Of a DNA stretch of 64,000 nucleotides, positions 24,390-37,029 are shown piece after piece. How positions within the stretch are numbered: the first letter of the stretch is position 1; each line of letters starts with the position of its first letter. The translations under genes were made by a program, and so were the position numbers. The stretch is from the NCBI GenBank assembly GCA_030549775.1, contig CM060181.1, positions 50,102,218-50,166,217 of the forward strand, in the 5' to 3' direction. The notes beneath the pieces were generated by a model. It was not told the DNA's origin. It did not search any database and worked only from the letters and a program-made list of their open reading frames with translations. This DNA is from Tamarix chinensis (taxonomy: Eukaryota > Streptophyta > Magnoliopsida > Caryophyllales > Tamaricaceae).

Positions 24390-25258
24390 TTCTCCTTTGT
24401 GGCTCCCTATTATTCTGGACCTTTTGTGGTGGAAGGATCCTTTCAAATTGAAGCTTATGTAACTCTTCTCAAGCTTCCTTGCTCAACTACTGGTGTAATT
24501 GGCCCTTGTGGATGAGTTCTTTAATGGTATCCCTCATGTGCCTACATTACTCAATGATGTGTCCCACATCTTAATGGTATAAGTAATACTTATTGGAATC
24601 TCAGTACCTGATGCCAACCTTAATAAGGAAGGGATTTGGTATGTTATGTTTCCTATTCTCAAAACTATATATCTCAGTTATGCTCACTGCTAAAGGAGCA
24701 TAGTTGTTTTTCTTCCTGAAATAGGGCCTTCTATAAGGTAGGTCAAGCTTCCAACCTCAGACTAGATTATCTCAAATGATTAGTCAATCCATTGCTTGGG
24801 ATTGAAAACCTATAATTTATTGTTGGTCTATCTCCACTCTTAATTTCCTCTAATCAACTATTAACTCCATCACTTGGTCGATTATCACCTTACTCATTCC
24901 CTCAGCCTTAATGTGCTCATACAGGTCCTTTTGTAGCTCATCATACACCTTGTGTCTCTTTCCAAATGTAAGGCCATTATGAGCTCCACATCCGAGAGGC
25001 CTCGTAATAAAAAGAGAGAGAGAATCTATGTCATTAACAAGGTTGTTAACTTGTTTGACTTCTCCATCAAACATGTGCATAAAGTTCTGTAGTGTCTTTG
25101 AGGGTCCTTGAGAAAGGATTATTAGGTAGGAAGAGTATTATTTCTTCCTCCTTATACATGTGTCAAATTGAGCTGGGAATCCCTTTACTAGTTCTTGTAA
25201 CAAGCCAACTAACCAATCCTTAATATTTCCGAACCACCGTAACACCTCTCCCTTTAAG
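24390..25258 (-). pseudogene. Tat-clade gag relic, C-terminal part
   Basis: After the L-K-G-E-V-L-R-W-F core at 25258 come F-V-K-G-F-P-x-x-F-D counterparts, the S-x-T-L-x-x-F-M-x-x-F region (25120-25050), and near 24600-24490 the degenerate Y-x-x-Y-H-x-D-V-G-H zinc-like motif followed by R-D-T-I-K-E-L-I-x-K-G-x-L. Frames change several times. Confidence 0.75.
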
Positions 25259-28200
25259 TGTAATAACCCATATTTTTAAATTCAATTTTATTAAACATAA
25301 TTATTTTATTAGCATGATTTGATGTAAACATTTAATTATTTAATTTCAATTTGTTTTATGGGTTATCGATGATTTCGACTTCATAATTGAATTTAATCAA
25401 TCGTTGTCATTGCGGATGATTCTAGATAAATTCATTCACGACCATGATTTTATTATATTCATATGATTTTAATTTTCGGTTAAAAAAATATATTTTTGTT
25501 CGTTCTCATATTTTAATTTTTAATATTTTAGATTTATTTTTTTATTATAACTTTGTCATGTGATTACAACTTTATTGTGGATTTATATTTTGCTAACGAT
25601 ATATATAATATTTAAGTTATAAAATTTCCAATTAAAATAGTCAAATTTATTTTAATAATTTTATTCGTAGAAAATATTTTCCAACTTTGAATTTATTTGT
25701 TTCTAAAGTCATTAAGATTTTCGGAAATTTTTAAATTAAAAAGATTTTCGGTGCTTATTTATAAATTTCTTTTTGAAATTAATTTTCTTCCATTTTATCC
25801 TTTTTGGTTGCGGAAGATCTATTTCGGAAATTATTTGAATTAGTCTCGGTTTATTAGAACTTAATTTAAATATTTACTTATATGCTTTTAAATATTATTT
25901 CGAGGTCTTATAATGTATTTTTATAAATAATATAAATTGTTACGTTCGTTGGTAAATTCTTCCAAAAATACTTCTAAAATTCTCTATATAGCTCTTATAT
26001 CAATTTTAAACATTCGGATCCTTAAGAAATAGTTGTTCATTAAATAAAATTTAGATAAAATCTTCCAACAATATTTTTTTAGATGTTTAGTATGTATTTA
26101 TGTCTGTATTTGTGGGAAAAAAAAAAGCCCAAATCCCGACCGGTCCCCTCCCCCTCTTCCTTTTCTCTCTTCTTTTCCCACTTTTCTCTTCCTCTTTCCC
26201 AGCAGTTCCCTGTTTGCAGCACCCAAACCCAACCTCCCTCCTTCTCCCAGCTCCTCTATGCCAGCCAACCTCCAGTCGCCGCCAGCCATAACTCCAACCG
26301 CCACTAGCGTCGATGCCAAAAGTAGTAGCAACCGCAATAGAAGGCGAAGTAGCAACTGACGAGCAGCAACGCAAGTTGCGCCGCCATCGTTCTACCACGG
26401 CGAGCGTCGCTGACTGCCGGCGAGCAGCCCTTGCCCTCTGGCACATCTTCTCCGGCCTTCACTTCTCCCGATTTGTTGGTTTTATTTGGTATAAAATTCT
26501 AAAAACCCTAACTTTTGATTTGATTAATTGAGTATAAATCAGCTAATGAAAAGTTAAATCGATTGTTTGATTATGTATATATATGTTGTATGATTGATTT
26601 AGATTGGTTGATTGTAATGTATTTGAATGATTATTGAAGATCGAATACTTGGCCGGGTTATGTCCAAATTTTTCGAATTCGTCTGATTTAGCTATTTTGG
26701 GTAAATTGATTTTACAATATACTATGAAATGTATCTAATTTCATGTTTGAACTGTCAATTTGAGAAATTTATGGGGAATTAATTGGAATTGACCTTCTAT
26801 GTCAAAATCTGTGCGTAATGAAATTGGGTTGCATAATTGAGTTGTTCCACTCAATTAATTTTACAATATCCTTTGAAATGTATTTAATTTTATATCGGAA
26901 GTATTGATTTGGAAAAATTGTGTGAAATTGATCCGAATTGAATTTTTAGGTCAAAACTCTTACGAGTCTAAATTAGATTGTGTAATCGGGTTGTTTTATT
27001 CAATTCATTATATAAATTACATTAGAATACATTTAATTATATTTTATTCAATTTATATGTTTTAGTAAGAATTGATCGGATTTGCATTCCGAGCTCAAAA
27101 ACCCTAATTATGCTAAATTAGGTATTTCTTTTATTGGTTTTAAATCAATGGATTGTATGATATGTTATAAAATATGTCTAATTGCATTTATAAACATTCA
27201 ATTTAAATAAATTAATACAATTTAACTGAATTGCATTTTCGGGCCTAAAACCCTAAATTTCAAGTGAAATTATGAAATTGGTCATTTGTATTGTTGTTTT
27301 TCTAAAATTGAATTTATAGAAATGTTTGAAATGGTATTAATTGCATTCTAACACCTTCAATTCGAATTAATTGATTTGAATTATCCGAGTTTGTGTCTTA
27401 GGCTTTGAAACCCTAATTTCGAAAACTGATTGTCTTGAATTAGCTACTCGGAAGATTGTTTTTGTTGAAATTAATTATCTAGATTTATCTAAAACTAGTT
27501 TAATTGTGTTTTAAAACTATCAATTTAGAGTAATCAAAGTTAATTGGTTGGTTCGTAGTACGAGCATTAAAAACCCAAATTTTCGAAGATGGCTTTATAA
27601 AAACAATTTTGCTTATATTTCTCTCACCTAGTAGATTTATAATTTTGATTTAAAATCATGTCAATTGTATTATTATATTGTTGAGTTGAATTGGTATTCT
27701 AAAAATGGTTAGTATGCCTCTTTAGTCGTAAAATCTAGTGAGTTAGTCTTTTGTATAAAATTTACTTATAATCTATTATCCTTTCTCGACTTTCCAAATT
27801 AATTTGAAATGTCCCAAGTGATAAGTGTTAAATCCTATTTGGTTAATATTTAATTTTAAGTCTTAATCGAGCTACATTCATAAGTCATAGGTTTTGGACA
27901 CGTTTTTCAAGAAAGATCATTTATGTACGTTTGTGTTTATTTAATTATAATAATTGAATTATTGAGTGATAAGATAGTTTCTAACCTAGTTCCGATTTCC
28001 ATCGGTGATCTAGGAAAACTTTCCTGTGGATTTTCGGGCTCTTGATAGCTCTCTCTTTCTCAATTTCCTTAGCTAGCTTCGAATTTAGGTAAGTCATTAC
28101 TTACCTTTACTTATGGTGGAATCTAAAATGTATGTCTGCTTGGTGTGGAAGGTGATGAATATACTTGATTATTTAATTATATCAAGCATATGTTGTATTC

Positions 28201-30104
28201 TTATGTAGTAATTGTATGTATATATGAGTTATAACTTTAATGCAAACGCAAGTTTGTATGCCTCTTGAATATTGTATGTATTTGAGTATGCGAAGGGTTG
28301 AGTATGGATTGAAATTGCATGATACCTTATGCTGTATTTATGCCATGGAATTATTCGGCTTTAATGCCCCTGGAATTATTCCACTTTAATGCCACATGAA
28401 TTAGATCGGCTTTAATCCCTTTGGAATTGAATCGGATTTAACGCCCTTAGAATTGATCAGCTTTAACGCCACTTGGATTGATTCGGCTTTAACGCCGCTT
28501 GGATTTGTTCGGCTTTAATGCCGCTTGGCTTTAATGCCATTTAAAATTGATATAATAATGGAAATTCATTATATTGATGGATGTGAGCTAAGTGCTATTA
28601 TGTGGGCCTGATTTATGATTGGCTAAATTCTTGAATAAATATTAATCACTTAAAGTGAAAGATCTTGAGTTGGGACTTGTATCACTTGGGTTAGCTATCC
28701 GAGTTAGGTTTGGTATTCACTTGGCACTATTCCGGTATTTTTCTATTCTGTGATCTCGGGTGCCTTACGAGGTCCAGAGAGGCACTCTTCTACTCTATAG
28801 GTGTCTCGATATATTTTGGCCCTATAGGGGGTATATATACTTAAGTGATTAGGTGTCCTATATATTGGTGATCTAGTTACGTTTTTGGGCGGGCCAGCTA
28901 GGGCTAGTACCGTTCGAGTACTAGATTAGTTGTTACAATCTCTTTGAGTCTCCATCTTCAAGATAATATAAAAAAATAGTGGTGACCACAATGAAGGAAT
29001 ATAATAATGAATCATTCACGTTGGCTCTTAGATTTTATATTCTATTTCCTATACATGTCTCTTGATTCTATCTTACAATAGTATTTCCATATGACAAATG
29101 TGCGTATTCAATTATCATATGATCTATTATTTAAATCGCATGTGGAAGTTGTGTGCAAAATGATACCTTCTAGGGTAGTGTGTGATTCTTAGCATGTGAT
29201 TATGATTTTCTTGTATGCTTATACCTTAAGTATTGTCATGTCTAGTCATGTATTATGAGCATGAGTTTGTGAACCTATGTTCTATTGTATGTATCATATG
29301 TATGATCGAGCATGTGTTATTATATGAGTATAATGGTATATATATCGCATGTATAATTGAGTATGGGTTATTATATAAGTAGAATGGTGTATGTATTGCA
29401 TGTATAATTGAGCATGAATTATTGTATGAGTAGAATGATACATTTATCATATATATAATTGAATATGAGTATTTAAGCTGAATATTGTTGTATCTTATGG
29501 GTATTATGTTTCCTCCCATGAGTAGGGTAGTCTTGGTTTACTAAGTATTGGACCCGTATTGATATTACCTTGGTTGAATGGGTCTTGTGATGATCCACTA
29601 ATGGTGGGGAACATACCTCTTGTGTAGGATTAAGTTCGGATGTTACTATTAGGTTGAACGATTGGCTTGAGAGAGTAGGCAATCCGGAGTTTGATCCCTC
29701 GAAATTTGTCCTTAATTATCTGTATTCATTTTTGGAAGTTTCAAGTGTTGTATTAAATTTTCAAGGGTGTTGTAATTAAATTTTAATTCTCATTACTTTG
29801 ATAATATTTTAAAAATTCATAACTATTTTACAGGTTTCCCTAATTTATTCAGCGATGATTTATTTCAGTGAAAGTGTTCACTTCCCATCTGCATGTGGAT
29901 ATCTTCTTGTGGGAGTTTATCCTCACTGCATAGATGCTGGTTGAATTTTGTTGGACAGGTTTTAGCCTTTCATCTAGCATGAGATAGATGGTATACATTA
30001 ATCTTGTGTTAGGTATGGCGGTAACATTCTCCAAATTGTACTTTAGCTTCTGTATTATTCTCTTAAACTTGAAATTTTTAGGAGTGAAATTTGGAGGTGT
30101 TACA
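25259..30104 (+). mobile_element. 4.85 kb solo LTR, family 1, copy A
   Basis: Starts TGTAATAACCC and ends GGAGGTGTTACA. Target duplication TTAAG (25254-25258) against CTAAG (30105-30109). Removing it and one duplication joins the Tat gag between a Leu and a Lys codon (T-T-L/K-G-E-V-L-R-W-F), which confirms the boundaries independently. It contains a CT-rich leader (26110-26450), AT-rich DNA with recurring AAACCCTAA words, the GGCTTTAATGCC repeats (28340-28550), the conserved palindrome (28646-28658) and a 3' end like the complement of 44114 onward. No coding sequence. Confidence 0.8.
28340..28550 (+). repeat. GGCTTTAATGCC tandem repeats, copy A
   Basis: About eight units of 25-26 bp. Each has CGGCTTTAA(T/C)GCC followed by (A/G)CTTGGAATTGATT-like DNA. 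The same array is at 45560-45785 in the reverse orientation. Confidence 0.85.
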
Positions 30105-30497
30105 CTAAGGTTGTAAGGAAAACTTGGCATAATGTGGCATTGGATGCTCTTGATAAGATCATCATGTTTCCGAAGGTGCTAAGATGATCTACAAGGTTCA
30201 AGGATCTCAAATAGAGGTAGCTTCAACTAATGTTGTAATGGTGCATTAATTATGTCCTAAGAAAAGGGGGTACCACCAATCAAGACAAAAGTTATCCCTC
30301 TCCATATCCTTGGCCTTGAAGACCACGACAACTCTTCTATCAATCAAGGCTTGCATGTTCCTCTTCCATTCTCCTAGTTGGTTGTTGCCACGATCATGCC
30401 TTCTCCTCCTTCCCTAGACTCATATCTAATTTAACTTGCTCCTTATTATCCTCCCTTCTTCCATCAAACTACAATTACTAAGGGCTCCTATCCCTAA
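30105..30497 (-). pseudogene. Tat-clade gag relic, N-terminal part
   Basis: Minus strand, decayed. Near 30180-30110 it reads as the family's A-x-x-A-x-L-C-Q-V-F-x-T-T-L segment and runs directly into 25258 when the solo LTR is removed. Its upstream end is cut by the TGTAATACCCC boundary at 30498. Confidence 0.65.
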
Positions 30498-31850
30498 GTG
30501 TAATACCCCATTTTTTGAAAACTTGATTTATTTAGGGATTTTTTAATTAAAATAAAATTTATCTTATTTAATACATTTATTACATCCTTTGATGAAGTAG
30601 AAACACTTGTTTCATTTACATTGTCAAACCCTTTCTCACTAATTTATGTTTGTGAGAACTTTTGAGCCTTGTTAGGATATCATACTCAATCAAGATCAAT
30701 CTAATTCTTTCATTTTTGAATTCCTTATTCTTTTATAAGTCTCCTACACCATTTTAAAATTTTAATTAGAGATCTCTATAAAAAAAAAAGTATTATTCTT
30801 ACTCGTTTCAGCTTATTATGTGTTTTATGCATTAAAACAACCCTTTTCGTTATCTAATTTTTTTAAAAAAATTGTGGATCAATATATGTTAGCATAAATA
30901 AGCCAAAAATGATTTCTATGTTTTCCATAATTAATTTTGATGATTTTTGTATTTTAAATATTATGTTTCATGCATAAATTGCTACCAAAACACTTGTTTT
31001 GGTTCCTAGTCAGAATATAATCTTGTGGGACTCTATCTAAGCCCTCCACTTGTCAAAATAAAGCAAAATCAAGTGATAATATCTAACCTTGGCTATCATC
31101 ATCCCCTCCACCAATCATGTGTCCTTCCTTTGTATTTTTACCATATTATCATCCATATATTTTATCAAATTACCCCTAAAATATATAATATCCTAATATT
31201 TTGAACTTATCCATTCTACACATAATTAACTTCATATTGTACGTTGATAAATCCCTCCTTCTCCTCTTGGCTGGTGCAACCACCACCACCATTCGCCGCC
31301 ACCACAACCACCAAACTCCTCCATTTTTCTTCATTTTCTTCCCCTTTGCTATAGGGGTAAATCCATTGGTATTTTTAACTAAGAAAAATTGAATTAATCC
31401 TCAAAAATTTTGGGGATCCACCATTTTTGTTAAATCTTGAAGTTCTTCCCTTTTTGTGAGGTTCTTCCCTCTAACTAAGAAAAATTGAATATGGACGTTT
31501 TTATGTATTGATAAATTTTTATCATCTTATTGTAATTTCTTTTTCTTTATTTTTTTTTTGTGTTGGCTTAATATAGTTCATTACACATAAAACTAATTTG
31601 ATAATGTATATAACTTGTAAGTTGCTACAACGTAAATGTAATTAGTGGTTATATGGTAGCTTAATAGTATCTTTTTAGTGTTATTCTAACTTTAAGCATC
31701 ATACTTTACAGCAAATAAGTATGCACCAACTTATAATTTTAACTTTTTTGTAGGATCTTATAACATAATTTTACAACTTGATTTTTAACTCTAATTAATT
31801 TTAGGTGAAATATTGATAATGGTTTTGGTTAATGGCTACCAAAATTATTG
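30498..31850 (+). repeat. truncated LTR-like sequence, family 2 type
   Basis: Begins TGTAATACCCC. It carries AT-rich DNA and a CT-rich leader with CACCACCACC words (31255-31350), then TTTTAGGTGAAATATTGATAATGG near 31801, corresponding to the TTAGGTGAT...TAGAAG point of 19317 and 41652. Similarity fades after about 31850, so only the first half remains. Confidence 0.5.
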
Positions 31851-33500
31851 GCCGGCCATGAATGAACTTTTGGTAAACAAAGTCTGATATCAGTGTGAAC
31901 ATTTGACTTGTCTTGCGCTTGCGTTTTACTTTCCCATAATGCATCGACTTCTTCATTGATTCCTCGATGATCAGTCCAGTAAGTCTACGTCCTCAACGGT
32001 TTTCTTCTTCTGTGAAGTTGATTAGCTAATCTCAAGATTACACAACAATGATCCCTGCAAACCATAGGAAGATAAGATATGGTTACATGAGGAAAGAGAG
32101 TGCACCAATCAGCAGGCGTTGTTTAATCTCTCTCTGATATTGAACGTTGATGCCTCCTCTTTGTCCATTTGTACGTTGGACCAATGTACCCAACTCAAGT
32201 GATCCACATCATTCATGGAACAAGATCTTTGCACTGTATTGAAATCAAAATCATTAACTTTCCCTGGCTGCTCTTAAGGATATCCGTATACTCTATTAAT
32301 ATGCCAAGAAGTAGCAGAACTACAATTAGCAATAAATGGGTTGCTATGGTGATAAAGATAGCTATGAATCATGCATCGGATGCCAATAGTCCGACACATA
32401 AATTAATCCCCCAACTTTTCATATTGTAGGGACCATGAATTTATTTAAGAACCCCAGGTTTCAAATAATACAAGTGGAAGGATCATAAGAGCACTTTGCT
32501 TCTGAGATTGGAGACAACTGAAGGTTTAATTGCCATAAGAAAGTACGGAAGTGTCGCGCCATTCATGGTCATAATTCCGAAAGAAGATCATTCATTTAAT
32601 GGATGTTGAGGGACAGCCAAGGAATCCAAGGTCATCATCCATCAAAACTGCAATGAAGTTTCGGAACAATTACTTCTACAAGTTTGGTATGAAAGGTAGT
32701 TACTATAGCAGGCTAATCTTTTCCATCTTCTAACGTTAACAACCACCAGAGAGAAAAGATTGTTGTTAGATAGAAAGTCATATGGCTGAGGATCATGCAT
32801 TGCAGGAGCTGAAGAATGGCAATGATTTGTGTGAGTAATGAATGGCGGAATCTGGTTAGACAGAGATGTGATGGATTGATTGGAGATAAGTGGAGATAAT
32901 GGATATGGATGTGTCAACATTGTCAAGGATCATACATTCACACATCTTAGGATTAGTGATAGGGATATGAGGGATGGGATCCAGGTCAGTTATTTGGAGT
33001 GATATATTCAGGAACTGGGGGTTGGAACCCAAATGAAGCACACATATGACATGAGAAGAAAGGTTATTCTCACTAGTTCCCATATGAAAGGGTAGTGAGG
33101 ACCGAACAGGATACATCCTCTGGAAAGAATGGATTGTTAGAAAGGAAAAAATCACAGTAGTTTTAAAACGAATGAAGACGCTACCCACTTTTTTTACATT
33201 ATTATCTATTCTCTCTGATGGGCCGATGACCATAAGATTGAAGATCACTCCCCCATTACAGCGATTAGTTGGTACATATACAGAAGCAGTCAGCTCTTAT
33301 ACACACAACAAATTTGAGCAATACATTCGGTTGGTTAAAACAAAAGGTCGGATAAATATTTGTATGTTCAAGCGATCATGAACAACCTAAATGAATTGCT
33401 CTTCTACACAGCTTGATGCATCTGTCTGGAGTCACTTTCCACCATCAAAATTCAAGATTCTGGTCTTTGTTAATAAAAACGTCTGTGATAACTAAATGCT
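31851..33500. other. intergenic DNA 3' of the clamp gene
   Basis: Less AT-rich than the repeat blocks. Apart from the minus-strand open frame at 32856-33296 nothing is recognised. No repeat boundaries seen. Confidence 0.5.
32856..33296 (-). pseudogene. unidentified open frame, possible gene relic
   Basis: 147 codons open on the minus strand with no ATG near the start (first Met codons lie inside). Composition is that of a real protein rather than low complexity: it contains N-R-C-N-G-G-V-I-F-N-L-M-V-I-G-P, then R-F-K-T-T-V-I-F-S-F-L, and L-Q-I-T-D-L-D-P-I-P. I do not recognise the family. The frame may continue, after a frameshift near 32860-32930, into the minus-strand frame at 32926-32642. 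It lies just 3' of the clamp gene, on the same strand. It could be an exon remnant, an unrecognised transposon fragment or chance. Confidence 0.3.
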
Positions 33501-33509
33501 AGACTTAGT

Positions 33510-35249
33510 TCAATCATAGAGGCCATCTTCGTACCATATATCAACCAAAAAATCGACCATCTCCTGCACGTTTTAATACAAGATAAACATACATATATCA
33601 GTCTTTTGTCAAGTAGTTGCAAGTCCAGCTTGACATCTAGTATTGCCAGATCAATCTAACAGTATGTACAGAGATTGAATTAACTCACAGGTAAAGGGAT
33701 TGGCTCCGGGAAAGGTTCGTTCGTTAATAACACATCTTCATAATCCATTGACCAACTTATGATCGGATCTTTAGATACCTTTGTCTTTGGCCTCTGAGCC
33801 TTATCTCCTATCCATTTTCTCCGACTCTCATTCCAAGCAATTACAGCTGCATACATACATACACTAAAGTTATGTATATCACAAGAAGATATACACTAGC
33901 ATATGTGATGCGAGGGCATGTCCCACAAATTCTACAAGCCATGGGTTGGCTTATTTAATGTTAGAGCCCATAAGTTTAACCTTGGTGGAAGATTTGGGTC
34001 AAATTAGCATACTTGGACCTAATAAGGTGCTTACTTGCTTCATTATGGATCAAGGAGGTCTTAGTGGTCATTCAAATAATTTTTAATGAAGACATGTGGT
34101 TGACACATGCTATGGACGTCCAATATGAGAGAGAACTGGCCTTATGAATCACAATTGAAATTTAGTTTGTAGTTGTTATTAATCTTAGAATCTTTAACTT
34201 AGAGAGAACTTGCCTTATGAATCTTTATCTTGTTGGTTGCAAATTTTATCTTTGTAGTTTGTGTGTCGAATTTAGATTTTTGTCTTTAGTTTTGGCTAAT
34301 CTTTTCATGATGAGATGAGGCGCAATTCGTGTATTTAAATCAGCCATGCAAACACGTTGAACATCATCAAGTGCAATTAAACACAAGTTTAAATCTTCAA
34401 ATTGATCTCTTTGTGAGTTTTGTTGTTGTTGTTTTTTTTCCCTGATTTTTGTGTGATTCATAATCAATTTTTAAACACACCCATATCCCATCATAATCAT
34501 TCCCATCCACATCCATAGCCATGCACAAATTCTTCTTCAAGTTTCATCATCTTCAACCTCTCAAACCCTAACTTTAACCTTCCTCCATAGCCACGAGTCT
34601 AGTCACGTTTATTACCACTATTAATCCAAAATTTAACTGTAATAATCAACCCCCATAATCAGCATTAACTACCCTCCAAATTGTTCCCATAATCATCCAT
34701 CATAATCCACACATTCAAAGCCCAAAAAATCATTCTTTCAATCAAAACCTTAACCCTAATACCATCTTCTTTACCAACATTTTTTCCCACCATTAATTGT
34801 CATATTAACCATGAATTAACCTGCCATAATTACCCCAATCGTTAGCCATGAATCCATAATTAATGTCCCCATAAAACCATGCATCAAAACCCTAATCCAA
34901 CATGTAAAAACCAAAACCCCCAGACTGAAACCCTAACTTTCAAGTTCATCAAATTCTTGTTCTTGTTTTTATTCAATTCTTGTGTTGCTTGTGTAAATTA
35001 CTTATGTTTTGTTATGTGCTTTCAATATGCATCAATATGCTTAATGCATCAGGTTCAGTTTGTACAACTTTTACATAATAGTTCAAACGACAGAGGAAGA
35101 CACAGCATACCCTGATTGACAAAAGTAGGACTCTCATCTTTTCTGGCAGGATTTTTCTCTTGATCATTGGTTGAAGAAGGGGTGTACGACCGGCCAAGTT
35201 TGTTTTCCTTAGCAGCATATTTGGAATCTCTAGTACTGACTTCCATCAT
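33510..35249 (-). CDS. Gag1-like clamp domain (DUF4050) protein
   Basis: Three coding exons: 35249-35111, 33846-33689 and 33563-33510, with GT/AG introns; 351 nt gives 116 residues. Exon 1 encodes a polar region ending P-T-F-V-N-Q. Exon 2 carries the signature A-W-N-E-S-R-R-K-W-I-G-D, then D-P-I-I-S-W-S-x-x-Y-E-D-(V/L)-L and N-E-P-F-P-E-P-I-P-L-P. Exon 3 encodes E-M-V-D-F-L-V-D-I-W-Y-E-D-G-L-Y-D and stop. This C-terminal block is the conserved clamp domain of the plant family; its biochemical role is not established. Two ATGs lie in tandem at 35249-35244 and I chose the first; the frame stays open upstream to about 35288, so an upstream coding exon is possible. Short for the family, but all conserved parts are present and no break is seen. 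The 1.26 kb first intron holds AT-rich, repeat-like DNA. Confidence 0.85.
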
Positions 35250-35398
35250 GACCACAGACCGTTGTTGGTTAACAAGATTAATTGTGAACAACGTTCTTCT
35301 CTAATTAAGAATTGCTGTTCAACCAACTGAATTACAACCAGCAGAGGTCTGTGGCCTGCTTGAGAGTTCAAATACTAGAGGTTTAATAGCAATGTTAC

Positions 35399-35427
35399 CT
35401 ACAGCATGAAGTTCTCTTCCAATCCCT
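35399..35427 (-). other. possible upstream (5' UTR) exon of clamp gene
   Basis: 29 bases bounded by TTATCAG on the minus strand and a GTAAC donor. The following intron would end at the TTAATTAG near 35302. Weak, based only on splice-like borders. Confidence 0.3.
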
Positions 35428-36086
35428 CTGATAAAACATAAAAACACAAGAAATGGGACATTAGAAATCCCAAGTGAAAAAAAAAAAAAAAAAAAAACTG
35501 ATATAACTGGAAATGTTGTTGCAGAATTATGCAAAAAAAATATTTCCTTCAACGCCAACAATGTGATTTGTATTTTTTAGTAAATCAAAGCTCAGTTAAT
35601 TAATTAGAACCTCGAAACTAATCGAATTTGGGTACAATAATTCTGCATTCCAGCAAGCTCATTTTATTGCTTGGCTTGTTCTCTGTTATGTCTAATAAAT
35701 AAAATAACAGAATTCGAAATTCAAACACACCAACAAGCACCTATTGGTATTACAGTTTATGTTCTAGTGTTTATATCAAGCATGTAGGGTTCCTCACCCC
35801 TCGAAAAGTCTGGATCCAAGTATCCAACACATAATAACGCGTGTTATATCCTCAAAGAGTATAACAGGACCTAATCCAAGAAGAATAATTGTCGCCTATA
35901 TCAAGCACCATAAGGAGGCTATAAATAGCACAATATAATTGTCGCCCTAGATGTTACTTCAATAAATGCAAATTTGAGAAACACACTTTTGATTCCCCAA
36001 GTTGTCGCAACAACAAGATTGCAAATGATTCCCCATCACTTCTGATGAAAATTTCCCCTTTAGTTTTCCTGACAGTAAACATTACT

Positions 36087-36547
36087 GGTCTGTTTGTTTT
36101 GGGGTGGAAGGAGGTTAATGGAGGTGAATGAATTGATTCACCCCGTTTGGGTATCAGGTTAATAATTTTACCTGGGTGAATCGAGGTTAATGTTTCACCT
36201 CCATTCACCTCGATTAACCTCGTTTTTATTAACCTCCGATTTCGGGGGTAACGGAGGTGAAGGTGAAAGAATAAGTAAATTTTTGACTTGATAGGACCAA
36301 AATACCCCTCAATATGACTTATTTATTTAATATAAGGGTATAAATATCATTTATTTTATTATTATAATCTTTATTCATCTCAATTTAAACGAAAATCTTA
36401 AAACATTCACCCCGATTCACCCAGGTTAGGTTAATATCATCCAAACAGAATTTTAAAATATTCACCCCGATTCACCTCCATTCCCTTCACCTAGGTTAAT
36501 TTTTAATGTTTACCCCTACCTCGATTCACCCCAATCCAAACGGAGCC
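36087..36547. mobile_element. Harbinger/Tourist-like MITE
   Basis: 461 bp. Ends: GGTCTGTTTGTTTTGGGGTG at left; right end, reverse complemented, GGCTCCGTTTGGATTGGGGTG. TAC occurs on both sides (36083-36085, with one extra T, and 36548-36550), a plausible 3-bp target duplication. Sub-terminal TTAACCTCGATTCACC/GGTGAATCGAGGTTAA words recur in both orientations. No coding capacity. It sits in the 5' part of the clamp gene, between the likely first exon and the coding exons. Confidence 0.65.
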
Positions 36548-37029
36548 TACGTCTTTTCACAATTAATCTAATTATTTACTCTACAAAATAAACTGGCAAT
36601 AGACAAGTTCCTTCATTTTATTTCATCATAATCGTAAGGAATTTCTTTTGATTTAATTCCAGAAATCAATCAAAACAAGACCCAACAAGAAAAAGAAATT
36701 AAAAACACATTATAATAAAAACCCTCGATCTTCATCCTTCTTCCAACTATTCTCCTATCTTCTCTTTCAAGGTGAGAAGCGGAAACAGATTAAGAAGATT
36801 AGTTCCAAGTTCCCAACCATTACATGAATAAAAATCGGGTAAAGGGAATTTGCTTTATCTCAATTGCAATGGGAAAAATAAATCCGTCCAGATACATGTT
36901 ACACGATCCACTAATAGGAAAATTAATCAGGTAGTAAAACTAATTAGGAGAAAGTGAAACTAAATAAACGAATGCATAAAGCAAAAAAAAACTTAATGGA
37001 TTAATGGAAAAGAAAAAGGAAGTAATACC

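Larger units (their letters stand above)
22990..30497 (-). mobile_element. decayed Tat-clade Gypsy polyprotein, interrupted
   Basis: Minus-strand remains of gag, protease and RT run from 30497 down to about 22990, interrupted by the solo LTR at 25259-30104. Excluding that, about 2.7 kb of coding relic is left, full of stops and frameshifts. The motif set (gag with C-x-F-H-x-D-H-G-H, a protease of the V-D-x-G-S-S-A-D type, RT with G-L-K-N-A-x-x-x-Y-Q-R) is that of Tat/Ogre-Retand elements. No intact LTR pair or primer site was found. One of the oldest insertions in the window. Confidence 0.8.

Noticed and set aside
26083..26531. Open frames near a CT-rich region of copy A
   Set aside because: Part of the conserved CT-rich leader of the solo LTR; equivalent frames are not conserved in the other copies.
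29253..29519. 88-codon minus-strand frame with repeated Y-S-Y-N-N-x-C-S-I-I-H
   Set aside because: Translation of a short degenerate DNA repeat (ATGTATAATTGAGCATG words) in copy A.
34246..34467. 73-codon frame in the clamp gene intron
   Set aside because: No recognisable domain, sits within an intron of AT-rich repeat-like DNA; no supporting start or splice signals.
35477..35500. A-run as a retroposed gene poly(A) tail
   Set aside because: No gene copy lies upstream and no flanking duplication; simple homopolymer (T-run on the clamp gene strand, intronic or UTR).
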